From the NCBI GenBank assembly GCA_013399015.1, contig VWZX01010082.1, forward strand, positions 63,556-127,555: a DNA stretch of 64,000 nucleotides, written 5' to 3'. The DNA is from Galbula dea. Lineage: Eukaryota; Chordata; Aves; Piciformes; Galbulidae. Position numbers and translations under genes: made by a program. Every line of letters begins with the position of its first letter. The stretch's first letter is position 1. Below, piece after piece: positions 50,397-61,062 of this stretch. The notes beneath the pieces are model-generated. The model searched no databases and had not been told where the DNA came from. It was given only the letters and a program-made list of their open reading frames with translations.

Positions 50397-50558
50397 GCCT
50401 GAATAGAGAGAGGAATATTTTCCCTGCTGACAATGAGCTGTTCAGCTACTCCTGTGACAAGCTCAGGAGGTAAAAAGCTCTGCAGCTAGATAGATGAGAT
50501 GGAAATGTTGGCATCATTGCACTGTATCAAACAAGCTCTATGATTGCATTCACTAGAG

Positions 50559-50608
50559 TTCCTCTTTGAATTTAATGGAAAACTTGCTATTGATGGAATG
50601 CCTGATTA
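50559..50608. repeat. Possible decayed inverted-repeat element
   Basis: TTTGAATTTAATGGAAAACT then TGCTATTGATGGAATGCCTG resembles the ancient pattern ATTGAAATCAATGGCAAAACTCCCATTGA..AATGGG seen in amniote interspersed repeats. The match is short and diverged. Confidence 0.3.
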
Positions 50609-51085
50609 ATAAGGATTTATAAGAGAAGCTCTGTTAATGTGGAAAGCATATAAATCTCATATCTATATCTATTGGCCATCTTTACTAGATTATTTTCACT
50701 TGGTTTAGGATTTAACTCTAGTGGGAAACAACTTCTGTGTGCAAAAATCCAACAGCTATAGCAAGAACACAGCACTGCTATTCCCAGCTTTGTTAAATAG
50801 TCCTTTAAAAGCCCTTCAGATTAATTGCAGCTGCAGGGGGAAAAAATCAGATTAAAACACGTTTATTCCCATCTTTGGGAGGCTTAAGATCTAGTAGCTT
50901 CACTAATAGGTTATGGTGATAAAGGGTTTCTTCCTGACATTAATGCAGTACCTTGCCTCAACCTGAGTCTCTAAAGCCACCTCAGGATGTGGCACAGTGT
51001 AAGCTGTTTGAATCCTCAAGTCATTTTCATGCTTTAACTTCCTCCTTCCCCCAACAGCTTTTGCTGTTGTAGACCCATTCATGGA

Positions 51086-51132
51086 TTTACACTGGCATAA
51101 AACTGCTGTAAGAGGATAGAAAATCAGCCTCT
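51086..51132. repeat. Possible one-armed ancient repeat
   Basis: GGATTTACACTGGCATAAAA, CTGCTGTAAGAGGATAGAAA and ATCAGCC resemble one arm of the GATTTACACCAGTGTAAA..AGAATCAGGCC element that is better preserved at 57,281. The partner arm is missing or unrecognisable. Confidence 0.35.
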
Positions 51133-51235
51133 GTTTTTATATCTAGACTCTTCTGGGTTTGCATTTCCTTGGCTTCTCCTGGCCCCAGGAGCAGCATGGA
51201 AACAGCTTGGATGGCTCCTACCACAGGGAGACTTA

Positions 51236-51575
51236 ACAGAAAGGTAGTGGTTGGAAGGGACCTCTGGAGATTACCTAGTCCAACCTCCTGCTAAAATAGG
51301 GTCACCCAGAGCAGGTTGCCCAGGATCACCTCCAGGTAGAGATGGGATCTCTGCAAAGGAGGTGGTTCCACAACCTCTCTGGGCAGCCTGGGCCAGGGCT
51401 CTGGCACCCTCATAGCAAAGAAGTTTCTCCTTCTGCTCAGGTGAACCTCCTGGATTCCACTTTGTGCCCGTTGCCCCTTGTCCTGTCACTGGGCACCACT
51501 AAAGAGAGTCTGTCCCCAGGCTCTTGACACTCATCCTTTAGATACTTATAAACAGAGTCCTCAGGAGCCCTCAGT
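51236..51575 (-). mobile_element. CR1: CR1 LINE, alternative subfamily
   Basis: Antisense CR1. GTGGTTGGAAGGGACCTCTG, GAGATTACCTAGTCCAACCT, CCCAGAGCAGGTTGCCCAGG, TCTCTGGGCAGCCTGGGCCA and AAGAAGTTTCTCCTTCTGCT are followed by TTGTCCTGTCACTGGGCACC and ATACTTATAAACAGAGTCCT. The bodies differ clearly from the copies at 33.6 and 42.0 kb, so it is a distinct CR1 subfamily. The inverted terminal repeat is nearly lost. Confidence 0.93.
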
Positions 51576-53348
51576 GTCCAAGCAAGCCAAGGTTGCATGG
51601 TGACATCACTGCTTTGCTTGGGTATTAGAGGCTTCTGGTTTAACTGACATGCTAACCTAGCACCTGCATCAGAGGTATTTGTTATATAGAAAATAGCTTA
51701 TGTCCACCTGCTGGTGAATTTATTTCATTTTCCAGCCATTTCTCCCTTCTAGACCTTAGGTTCAGTCTGATTTTATGAGGCTTGCTGGAGATTCCCTGCT
51801 TCATGCCAGATGAAGAGCAGATCCATACATACCTGAAAATATGGCTGGCAGAACCTGAATGAAAAAAAAACAAACACAAATGAATCAAGTTTTCAATTAA
51901 TTATGTATTTTATTGATAGGAACAGAAGGGATCCACATTCCTGTTAAAGCTTTTTGGTCTGGCATATTGGGGTATTGATCAAAGCTGCTGAAAGAAATGG
52001 TTGCCTTTGTGGGAGATTGCCTGAAAAAAGATTTCAGTGCTGGACTCTCCAGCACTCAAAATGTTTCATTACTTAAGATCCTGAAGTATGAAGATTCTTG
52101 CAGCAGATGTGTCTTGGACTGAAATGTAATTGAAATATATATCCTGAGCAAGAGATGCCTTAGACTATGCCAAAATAAATATATTACATGGTAGACAGAG
52201 TTCATATTGAAATAGGTAAATGACTTGCCTATTAAAACATGACATTAAATCAGCTACAACACTGTGAAGCCAGAGTTCTAGCCATAAATTTCTTTTAAAA
52301 AGACAATTTTGCACTGCAAAATTTAAAGCCAAAGTCTTGCTTACATCAGACACCATGTTTGGAGCATTGTAAAACAGCACTGTCAGAGTGGAATCCTTCT
52401 GAATTGATGTATTCCTTGATTGGGGTTTGTTTCTATGTCTTTAGTCAGTGTTTCGCAAGTGCGGAGGAAAAAAGGTGCAACATGGAAAAGAAAGCTGAGT
52501 TTCATTCATAAAAATATCAGTAAATTCTATTTTGGCACTTGGGCTGGTTCTTAGAAACCTTCATTTATTCTACATTTCTTTTCCTGCAGAGTTGTGCATA
52601 GCAGGAAAAAAATGTGTAGGACATTTATTCCAAATACAAAATTCTTTTGCAACTAGTATAGGCAGAAAAGAGAAGTTACTTTAAAAATTCAGCTCCCATC
52701 TGTATCTCAAATACTGATGTCTTATATTCTTCCAGTACACATCCACAGTCACTTTTCTTGCTCTAGTTTTAAAGTTTATACATGAAGTGTTGGAATTAAT
52801 ACCCATTATTTATTTTAACTACTATTTAAGTAAGTTTGAGAGCAGTCTGAGGCAAACACTTGAGTAAAATCAATGTCTCCATGCCAATCAAAGTTACTGT
52901 GTTTGCAAAGAGATGAAGCAGCATACCGATATATTCAAGTATATATCACAACCATCTCCTCTGCTTTTCTTTTTGCATTTCTAGATAGTGGTGCAGTCCA
53001 ATATTTTGTATGTCAAAATAAGAAAATGTTCTATCCACATTCCCTTCCCCAGGGCTGGAGATTGCCTGTCAACAGACCAGAAGATGGAACTGATAATGGT
53101 AAAGACACAACAGAATTCCCTTCCCTGGAAATAACTGCATGTGAATACTTCATAGGAATATCCTCAAAATACCTGCAGGCTTGGGACCCCAGTCCAGCAC
53201 AGTACTCAGTAGCATGGTTTTGACTGAAAATTTCACCTTCTTTTCACTAGTGTCACCCATTTAAAAGAAAAAGTCATTTCCTTTCTAAAATGCACTGACA
53301 TGCAGCCCCAGAAATTTCAAGCACAGATGATTTTTGTCTGTGCTGCTG

Positions 53349-53367
53349 AATAAATAAATAAATAAAT
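53349..53367. repeat. (AAAT)n microsatellite
   Basis: Between four and five tandem AAAT units after CTGCTG. Confidence 0.9.
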
Positions 53368-55335
53368 GTGTTAATTTTTTATAGCTTTTTTTTTTCACCC
53401 TTACCCTTTCTCTTTGGCTTTAGAATGCAAATGATGTCCTAGATGGGTGACCAAGCCAGTAAGGCCAGTTGGACCACTGATCCCTGCTCACTCTGATTCC
53501 TGCATCTCCACCTCAATTCCTCCCCTCCATAACTTGCAGGGTAAGACTTTATTCTGTAAGGTTAGAATTACTTCTCTGCAACCACAGAGAAAACCATTTT
53601 ATTTTCAGTTAAGACTTTATCTGATTAAAAAAAAGAAGGCCTATAGTTTCCTTGTCTTGAACAATAATAAAGCCACTATAAATCCTTAGACAGATGGTAA
53701 ACTTGAGGTTGTGTTTGGAGCCCCTCACCAGGAAAGACAGAGCTGTGCTTTTCTAAGTCTTCCCTTATGACCAATGAATCACAGCAAGTGGGATCTGAAT
53801 TTGTGAGCAAAACATTGCATATTTGATCCAAAGTTTCACAATTGGCTTCTTCCAGCTGTTTGCTTGGGTCCTGCATTGTAAGACAGTTGTCAGTTGTTAT
53901 GGAGAGACACTCATGGTATTTGAAGAAAGAACATAAACCATGACAGGCAGTGTTTGGATCTGTTACTTATGTCTCCAATGAGAGCTATTTCCCTTGGAGC
54001 TCTGCAGGTGGGATTCAACAGCAAGGTGAATTTGGGATGATGTAACAAGAGGAGCCCCTTCTGTCACCTCTCATGCATTTGGACAGCCCTTCTTTACCAC
54101 ATAAAGAAGTATGGTACTGGAGTTAAAAGGCAAGGGAGATTAAACATGGAAAAGAGATGGACTGATAGCAGCCCTGAATTGTTATAGTGACTAAGGGTTG
54201 CAGAGTCCATCCAAGTAACTGCAGAGTTCCCAAAGAACTGTAATTAATAAAGGTGATGAGTCAACATGGACCCTTTATATTTTCTCTCTTTCCACATGCC
54301 TGCAAGAATGACATAAGGAACCATTAAATAATGTCCATATCCCAGGACAGATTTGTTATTGGGGTATATTATCATAGGTCCACTGTAAATATCGGTTCTG
54401 TGTCAGTAGGAGCTGCTTCTGCTCTCTTACAGGCTCACATTTCTCATGTCTGTCTAAGAGCAGGCTCTATTTCAGTGATGAATGAGGAAATTGTGATGGT
54501 AAACAAGTCTTTGATGTAGCAGGAAAAGAAAAAGCAGATATTAAAAAGATTTTGCTGAAGTGAGGCTAATTCAAATCTGAAATAAACATTTCTAGCCATT
54601 AAAATAACTTATCTTGGTATTAAATGGACTCTCAGCTCTGTGAGATCCTTGAATCAAAAGCTGTTGACTTTAAGAAGAATATGAGCTTGATGGAAAAATT
54701 ATGAAGTAAAGCATTTCCACCCATGTTATCCTGGGTGACAAACAGTGACTGGAGTGCTTGGAGCTAAAAATCAGAGGGGTTTATTATTCTCATGTATATT
54801 CCATGGTTTAGGAATTAGTTTTGGTCAAATTTTGTGTTCTGAACAAGTAGCAGGTGGTTATTCATCTGGTGAAAATGTTAAGGAGAGACTGAAGCCTGTT
54901 TTTATCCCATTTTCAGTTTTGGAGAGAATATGCACAACAGTTAAGAGGGAAATGATGATCTAAGTAAGAGAAATGATAGAAGATTTCTCCTGGGAAGGAG
55001 AATGGAAGAAAAAGAAGGAGAGAAAATGGAAAAGAAACAGTAATAGTTAGATCAATAGCATGAGAGAATATTTTGCTGGTTTTAATGATTCCAAATTTTA
55101 CTGTCATTTCACACCTGAAAAGTTCTGAATGTTTTGTTGCTGAACTGGAGTTTTCCATTCCATCACTAGTGTTGAGGGTAAGTCTACTGACTTCACTTTG
55201 TAAAGAGGAGGAAGGAAAACTCTTGAACTGCTGCTGGCTGGAAATCAATGACAGTTTTACCACTGATCTCACTGGAAGCAGGATCAAAGTTTATGATAAT
55301 TTTTGTTGCTTTTTATGGTTAATAAATATTATTTA

Positions 55336-55358
55336 TTGCTGCAGTAGTGCTGCAGCAA
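55336..55358. repeat. Short hairpin, 9-bp arms
   Basis: TTGCTGCAG and its exact reverse complement CTGCAGCAA are separated by TAGTG. Too short for a microRNA precursor. It could be a cruciform or a chance repeat. Confidence 0.5.
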
Positions 55359-57280
55359 GATCCCTAAAATAAGCTGCAAGATAGGAAAAGTAACATTGCC
55401 CTGCTCCCCCTAAGAGGTTGTAATAAAAAGAGAGGGGAGAGAATAGAAGGTAAAGTGAGATTTTGATACAGGTAATGCTGATGATTGTGGACAAAAACTA
55501 AAAATAAAAACAGCCCTTGCTTGTCTGTTGCTGCCAGTGCCTAATACCTCAGAGATATCATTTAAAAAGAGCAGTCCAGCAGTATAAAGTAAATAGATGT
55601 TGTAATACAGAATCAGGATTGTATGAGTAAGACTGAGTAATCTGCTGTCTGTCTGGTTCTAGCCCCTTAGTTAAAACTTACTGTCTGCTTTAACTTGCAC
55701 ATCGAATCTTTGTGTTTCCCTAGGCATGCTGGCAGCATTACACATGCAACTCATGTCACCAGTCTGGCTCTGGGTTTTCTTTTCCTTCTACTGCATCATC
55801 TCTCATTTTCTGGGGAAGATTATTTTGAGGTCCAAAACACATGACAGAAATTATCTTACGTTTCCTCCAGTCAGAGTAAGCTGCATCCTCCAGCGCTGAC
55901 ATCTATTCGATGTTTAAGCTTCTGGGTTTCTTTTTCCTCTACCAACTGGTGCAAATACCTGGGGAAAGTAAAGCAGTTCTGTAATCATCTAGGTTGCTCA
56001 GAGACATCGTGGTCCACCAGCCAGTGCTCCCATCTGGGACCTGTCTCTACTGCTCCTAATGTCTCCAGACAGAAACATCACTCTCCATCTCATTCTTTTT
56101 ACTATTCAGTGGGCATCTGCCGAGGTACAAAATGCAATGCTAGGCTATAGCTCATTTTCAGGCCCAAATATCTGGGTTTAACCACATACCTGAGAGATCT
56201 GTACACTTCTGTGTGTAAGTGCTATGCAGGTGTTAGACACTTCACTGTCTGTAGTGCATATTTAAGTTCCTCTATTAAGGCTGTAGCCAGAAGGACAAGC
56301 TGGTAAGTGTTGAACTAATCGAACTTTTCAGCTTTCACTGGAATTTCTCTGAAGTTTGGGTCACCTTCATTTTAGATCAGCATTTAGTAGTTCTTTCCTA
56401 TCCTGAGTATAGCTCTGCTTAATTGCAAGTCATGGCTGTTTGAAGTAGTTGGGAAATTATTTATGCCTGAGAGCTGGGATTTCCTAAGAAGCCTAAGAAA
56501 GTTTGGCATTAAAATCTAATCAGGCTTTAATGGAAACCAGGTACTTCAACACAATAAATAGTTCAAACTTACAGAAAATCCTACAGACTACAAACTAGGC
56601 TAACAGCTACAAAATGTGTGCAGGGAGTGTTCTGCATCCTTCTGCAGATGCCATTGAAAAGATTGAGGTTGTTTTCCAAAATACACAGTGGAGGAAAACA
56701 AGCATATAAACATAATAATGGCAGGCTGTGAAAAATATAGCAAGGAAAATTTCTTTTCACTTTATTCCCAGCAAATGGGGAGAGTGACAGGAGCTTTGTC
56801 CTCAGCCCTCTATGATTGAATTTTGCAAGGCTTCCTTCAAAATATTCTGTTCTTTGGTCCTAAAGGAATTCTTCATCAAGCAAAAATGACACCTGGATTT
56901 ACAGCTTCTTCCCCCTCCTCCTCCTCCTAACCTCACTTGCTCTTCTTCCACTTTTTGGATAATGTTGAATTTATTGTGAGGAGCCTCAGCAAAACAGCTC
57001 TGGCTGGTGTTGGGATTTTTGTGGGTTTTGTACAGCATCCATTTTCTGAGAGTGTTAAAGAAGTAAAGGCAAATTTGCTGGCTTCCATGGGCCAGAGGTA
57101 TATAAATATTACCCAAAATGGGAAGTATGAGGCATGCTGATGTTGGTGGCAATCATTTTTAACAGAAAAACTAAGGTCAGTGAAATAACTCAGCAGAATG
57201 GCTGTGATTTTTTTATTACCCTCATGGTAAGGTATCAGCTCAATTTCAAATGTGAAAGAACATATAGCAGTTAATGGAAA

Positions 57281-57406
57281 GGGTCTAATTCTTCCTCCAT
57301 TAATTTTACCTCACTGAGTTAACAGAAATCAGCTCACCATTTACCTTAGGATTCAGGGGGAGATATTCCCAATCTATATTAATGTAAATGAAAGGAGAAT
57401 CAGGCT
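57281..57406. repeat. Ancient inverted-repeat (MITE-like) element
   Basis: The left end GGGTCTAATTCTTCCTCCAT then TAATTTTACCTCACTGAG is mirrored at the right end by TATTAATGTAAATGAAAGGA then GAATCAGGCT. The terminal arms pair roughly as GGGTCTAATTCTTC.. against ..GGAGAATCAGGCT. The layout matches a repeat I know from birds, crocodilians and turtles with ends GGCCTGATTCTCCT and central TTTACAC..GTAAAT blocks. No coding capacity. It is the best preserved of the mirrored elements in this window. Confidence 0.55.
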
Positions 57407-58062
57407 AAAAGTCTGGGGGTCTTTCAGTAAATTGTTTCTAAAGCTCTGGTATACATTTTCATTAATTGTGCTTGAAAGAAGAGCTAGTGCAATGAAACAT
57501 TCTTAGGGAGCCTTTCTTACTTGCTCATCTTTTCAGGGCTTGAAAAATAGTCCCCTTCTATTTTCAAACAATATGCAGTAGTTCAATGTCACAGACAAAT
57601 GTGTGTGCTGAAGTATTTAGACTTAAATTATAACATCCTGGACTCCTAAATGGGTAGGAACATGCAGAGTGTTGCTGATTCATTTGAGGTATGGTCCTAG
57701 TGCCTCTAGACTCAGTTTCTGATGAGTCTCTACCCCTTCCAGGACACATGTTTTTAGAGGAGGATGGATTAAGCCTTCAAATAGATTTTGTCTAAAGCTT
57801 TGGATATTTTGATATCCACTTAGGTGCTCCTGGAGAGAGAGAGTTGATGTGTTGGAGTAACACAGTCTGAAACCAAAGAGAAGTAACAGTACTAAATCTC
57901 CACCAGGTGTAAACCAGTTGGGCTGGGCATAGCTCCTGTGATTTACATCAGCTCCAGACCCAGCATCTGAGTTTGAAATACAAAGAATAAGAGCCTGGTG
58001 CAGTTGCAGGGCTGCAGACCCTGCCTGCATAAATACACCAAGCACTTTGACATCCATGGCCT
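57407..58062. other. Non-coding sequence with possible ancient repeat
   Basis: Between 57,897 and 57,962, CCACCAGGTGTAAACCAGTT and GGCATAGCTCCTGTGATTTA then CATCAGCTCCAGACCC resemble the same type of mirrored element as at 2,141 (GGTGTAAA..CATAGCTCC..TTTACA.CAGCT). The minus-strand frame at 57,680-58,069 runs through this repeat-like sequence, which argues against it being a gene. Confidence 0.4.
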
Positions 58063-58656
58063 GTGACATCTCATCTGCTGAGCCTGCAGCAGGGCATGGT
58101 CCTGCTAAGGAGCAGGAACCAGCCTAAATGGGTCCTCAAAATCAAGCTATTGCCGTTAGACTGGGAGGTAGGGCTCGAAATCAGGCATTGGGAGCTGGGG
58201 GCTGTGCTCTTGCTACTTCTGCCCTGGACCCACTCACTGTTTCAGTTGCCCTTTTCATACCTCTGCTGCTGTCTAGTCTGCTCTGATGAACCTCCCCTGA
58301 ACCCTTCTCAAATCTCTCATGCCTTGGTTACCTTTCTCTGCTTTGAAATTGATGGCTGTTTTCACTGGCTTCCCATGGATGGGGAAAAGCATCCTTTTCC
58401 TTTCATACACAGCACGGGGTACTCCAATTTCTTTCTAGAAGCTTGTGCTTCTGTATGCAGCATGGGACTGCCAGAGAAAGGAAAAGTGTGGAAGAAAACA
58501 CTGAAAATTGATAGTCTGCATTTGGGCAGATCTTGCAGGTACACAGCCTTGCTTTTTCCCACTCCATTATTGGGTTTTCTCCCTACTAGAGTGAGCCTAA
58601 TGTTGCTGTTGCTGAATATAACTAACTTGGCACTCACTAATTGTCCTCCAAAATAA
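58063..58656 (+). other. Longest non-repetitive open frame, doubtful
   Basis: The frame is open for 197 codons from a GTG. The first ATG is at 58,096, giving 186 residues. The product has two hydrophobic stretches, around AVLLLLLPWTHSLFQLPFSY (from about residue 35 of the ATG form) and VSLMLLLLNITNLAL near the C-terminus, separated by a Cys-rich part (YLCCCLVCSD). I recognise no family, domain or signal peptide. There is no CpG island, clear core promoter or polyadenylation context. It lies in a slightly G+C-richer, hence stop-poorer, stretch, so chance is the leading explanation. A vertebrate gene of this size without introns would be unusual. Confidence 0.12.
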
Positions 58657-60992
58657 CCAGTGATATTGTTTCAGACAACAGCAACCTCTATAGGCTTTAA
58701 CTACTAAACCTGAACACAGCAACTCATCAGAAACTTTGGGATTATGTATACCCACTGCAGACTCCTTGAACACCAGCTCCCAGCTTAACTCCAAACGTGC
58801 ATCTTCAAGTGCTGTGCTCAGTTGACATAGCACAACTAGACAATATCCCAAACTGATGTTTATTATTTCCACAATCCCCAGTCTGCAAACACTTACAAAC
58901 ACATTCAGGCTGAGATCTATGACTGTTCCCCCTGGTTTGTAAAATTAAGCGTGCACATAAACGCTACCAACATCAGAGCCTTAATTTGTGTTCCTTTGAA
59001 CTGGCAAGGGGCTCGTCATCTACGTGGCTTTAATTCCTCCAGACAGGTTCTGTGCTCAGAGAAACATTTTAAAAATGGAATGTCTGTATTAACAAGCACT
59101 TCCATGAGCAATGAAACTAATGAAGCCTGCTTTCTTATGGTTTTGTCTCTCTTTGTTGGATTCTCCAGTGGCTAATAAAGGGAGAACTCCATCAGAAGTT
59201 TTTCACACAGCAGAGGCATTCATAACATCTCCTTCCTCTATAGGAGGACAGGGACAGGACAAATTAAGGTATTTTGCCTTTCTTTTTTTCCCCCTTCCAA
59301 TACAAAAGCAGTGTGTGTTTCTAAGACAGACCTTTCATGTCTACTTTTGTGGAACTTGGAGCAAATATGTTTGAGATGGATACACAATAGCTGAAAATTG
59401 GTTCAAATTGGTCATGGAGCTCTAAAGTTGTATCAGGGAGGACAGGACAGCAAGATGAGGTGGATTCAATATGTTGGGGGAGTTTTAGGCAAACAGGATT
59501 ATAGTTTTTAAATTCTTGCCCAATTTCAAAGTGTATTAGGATGACAAAGGTATTCATAAAGAAAAGAATAATTCCCTTTACAGCATCAGTAGTCTATGCT
59601 TCTCTCCTTAGACAGGTTAAAGCAGAGTAAATTGTGAACAGCCTCCAGCAAGTGTCATGTTTCTATAGTTAGCAAATATTCTTCAGGAAATCCAAAACTA
59701 AACTCTGATGCCTTTTTTCTGGACACCCTCAACTTCTCAGTCCCTTTCTCTGGTTAATCTCAGGGCAAGAACTGTCTATCATGAAAACCCATAATTACAG
59801 AAAGCTGAGTAGGCATTTTCTAATGCAGAGTGCCCCTATCTGTTGAGATTCCTGTTTCAAAATCCTCAGCAATAAGCCAAGACTCTTTAAGTTCGAAAAA
59901 ATGCTACTAGGTATATTCAATATTAACATCTCAGGCTCCAGCAGGAAGCTTACACTTGATAAATAGACACTTCATTTGAACTTGGCACACCCTTCAGTCA
60001 GCTTTTCATAACTCTGGCTGGTATTACAGATTGCACACAGAGCAGAATACACAGAAGATGGACAGAGTGATATCAGTTCAACAACTTGCTAATTTCAACA
60101 TTAAATACTTCCCCACCTACAGGGAAGTATGTTTACTTCAGGGATGAGTACAATTGGAAGGACTGTTATGTTTAGAGAGGCACTCAAAATACAACCCAAA
60201 AGTCTCCCAGAAAAATATTTGGACCTTGTTTCTCCATTTTCTGTATTAATAACACAAATGTTTTCTTAGCTGCTTCTTTACTTGCAAGGATTCAAATGTC
60301 CCAGAAAAGTCCTCTCCTTGTATGATTTAAAATATATTAAGTATTTTACTGGCATAAATCAATTAGAGCTTAACCCAAAGGCCACAGAAATCTTCCAGGA
60401 TATATTTTAACATTTGTATTATTAATATGCATATTTTAATACTAGTGCAAAGGCATCCAAGAGAAACTAATAGGAATTAATAGCTTGGCTATAATTTCAA
60501 AGCCCTGGATTGAGGCACTCTCCTAAATCAGGTTCTTAACACTAAGATGTAATTTTATGTCAAACTCAAGGCTGGTGGCTATAGTGTGCTGCACCCAGTA
60601 TTCTCTCTATCATGAAAGCATCAGTCTCAGCCCAGCTATCTTTCTTCTTTGTACAAAATGCTCCTATCTGGATCTCACCAGTCTCTTTATAATAAAGACA
60701 CTACTCATTTGAAAAACTAGATTCAGATCAAGTTATAGTGCATAGAAAAAGTGAGGGAGAAGGGAAGGAATATGCATGCAATAGACACAGAGAGGAGAGG
60801 TTATAGAAGGTGATGTTATCTATTACAAGAACAAAGGAGGAGTGATATCCCTGAAAAAGCTGATGGAAAATCAATTCCATAACATGCCATTAGTCTGTTA
60901 ATATCAAATGACTTAAGCCTGGAACCCTTGCTGTGGACATAATGCAATATTAAACATTTGGAACATGTCCTATACAGGAAATAAATCTACTG
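58657..60992. other. Non-coding unique sequence
   Basis: No gene or recognised repeat. Short frames at 58,951-59,374 overlap in different phases and lack features. Confidence 0.6.
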
Positions 60993-61062
60993 ACTCTCCT
61001 CTCCTCTCTTTCCCCTTCCTTTTCTCCTTCCTTCCTCCCCTTCCCCCTCCCCTTCCCCCCTC
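60993..61062. repeat. Polypyrimidine tract with minus-strand G-quadruplex
   Basis: About 70 bp almost entirely C/T. C-runs of 4, 5, 4 and 6 at 61,037-61,060 are separated only by TT, T and TT. On the minus strand this is four G-runs with loops of 1-2 bases, the most stable class of quadruplex pattern. The plus strand could form an i-motif. Confidence 0.85.

Larger units (their letters stand above)
45974..51235. other. Non-coding unique sequence
   Basis: No exon can be supported. It contains an AP-1-like ATGACTCAGT at 47,151-47,160, AATTAAAGGTCAAG at about 47,249-47,262, an ATTT microsatellite (50,372-50,396) and two faint ancient-repeat candidates (50,559 and 51,086). At 47,722-47,744 a strong polypyrimidine-TTTTAG resembles a 3' splice site. 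Confidence 0.55.
51576..57280. other. Non-coding unique sequence
   Basis: No gene is recognised. An A+T-rich homeodomain-like cluster (CAATTAATTATG, 51,894-51,905), an AAAT microsatellite (53,349-53,367) and a 9-bp hairpin (55,336-55,358) are present. Frames at 52,873-53,223 and 54,913-55,372 have no family features. Confidence 0.6.

Noticed and set aside
57680..58069. Minus-strand open frame of 129 codons
   Set aside because: Part of it reads through sequence resembling an ancient inverted repeat, and no family is recognised.
58141..58250. MIR-like or tRNA-SINE-like stretch (GACTGGGAGGTAGGGC..)
   Set aside because: Only a short resemblance to the SINE head; no B-box or conserved core follows.
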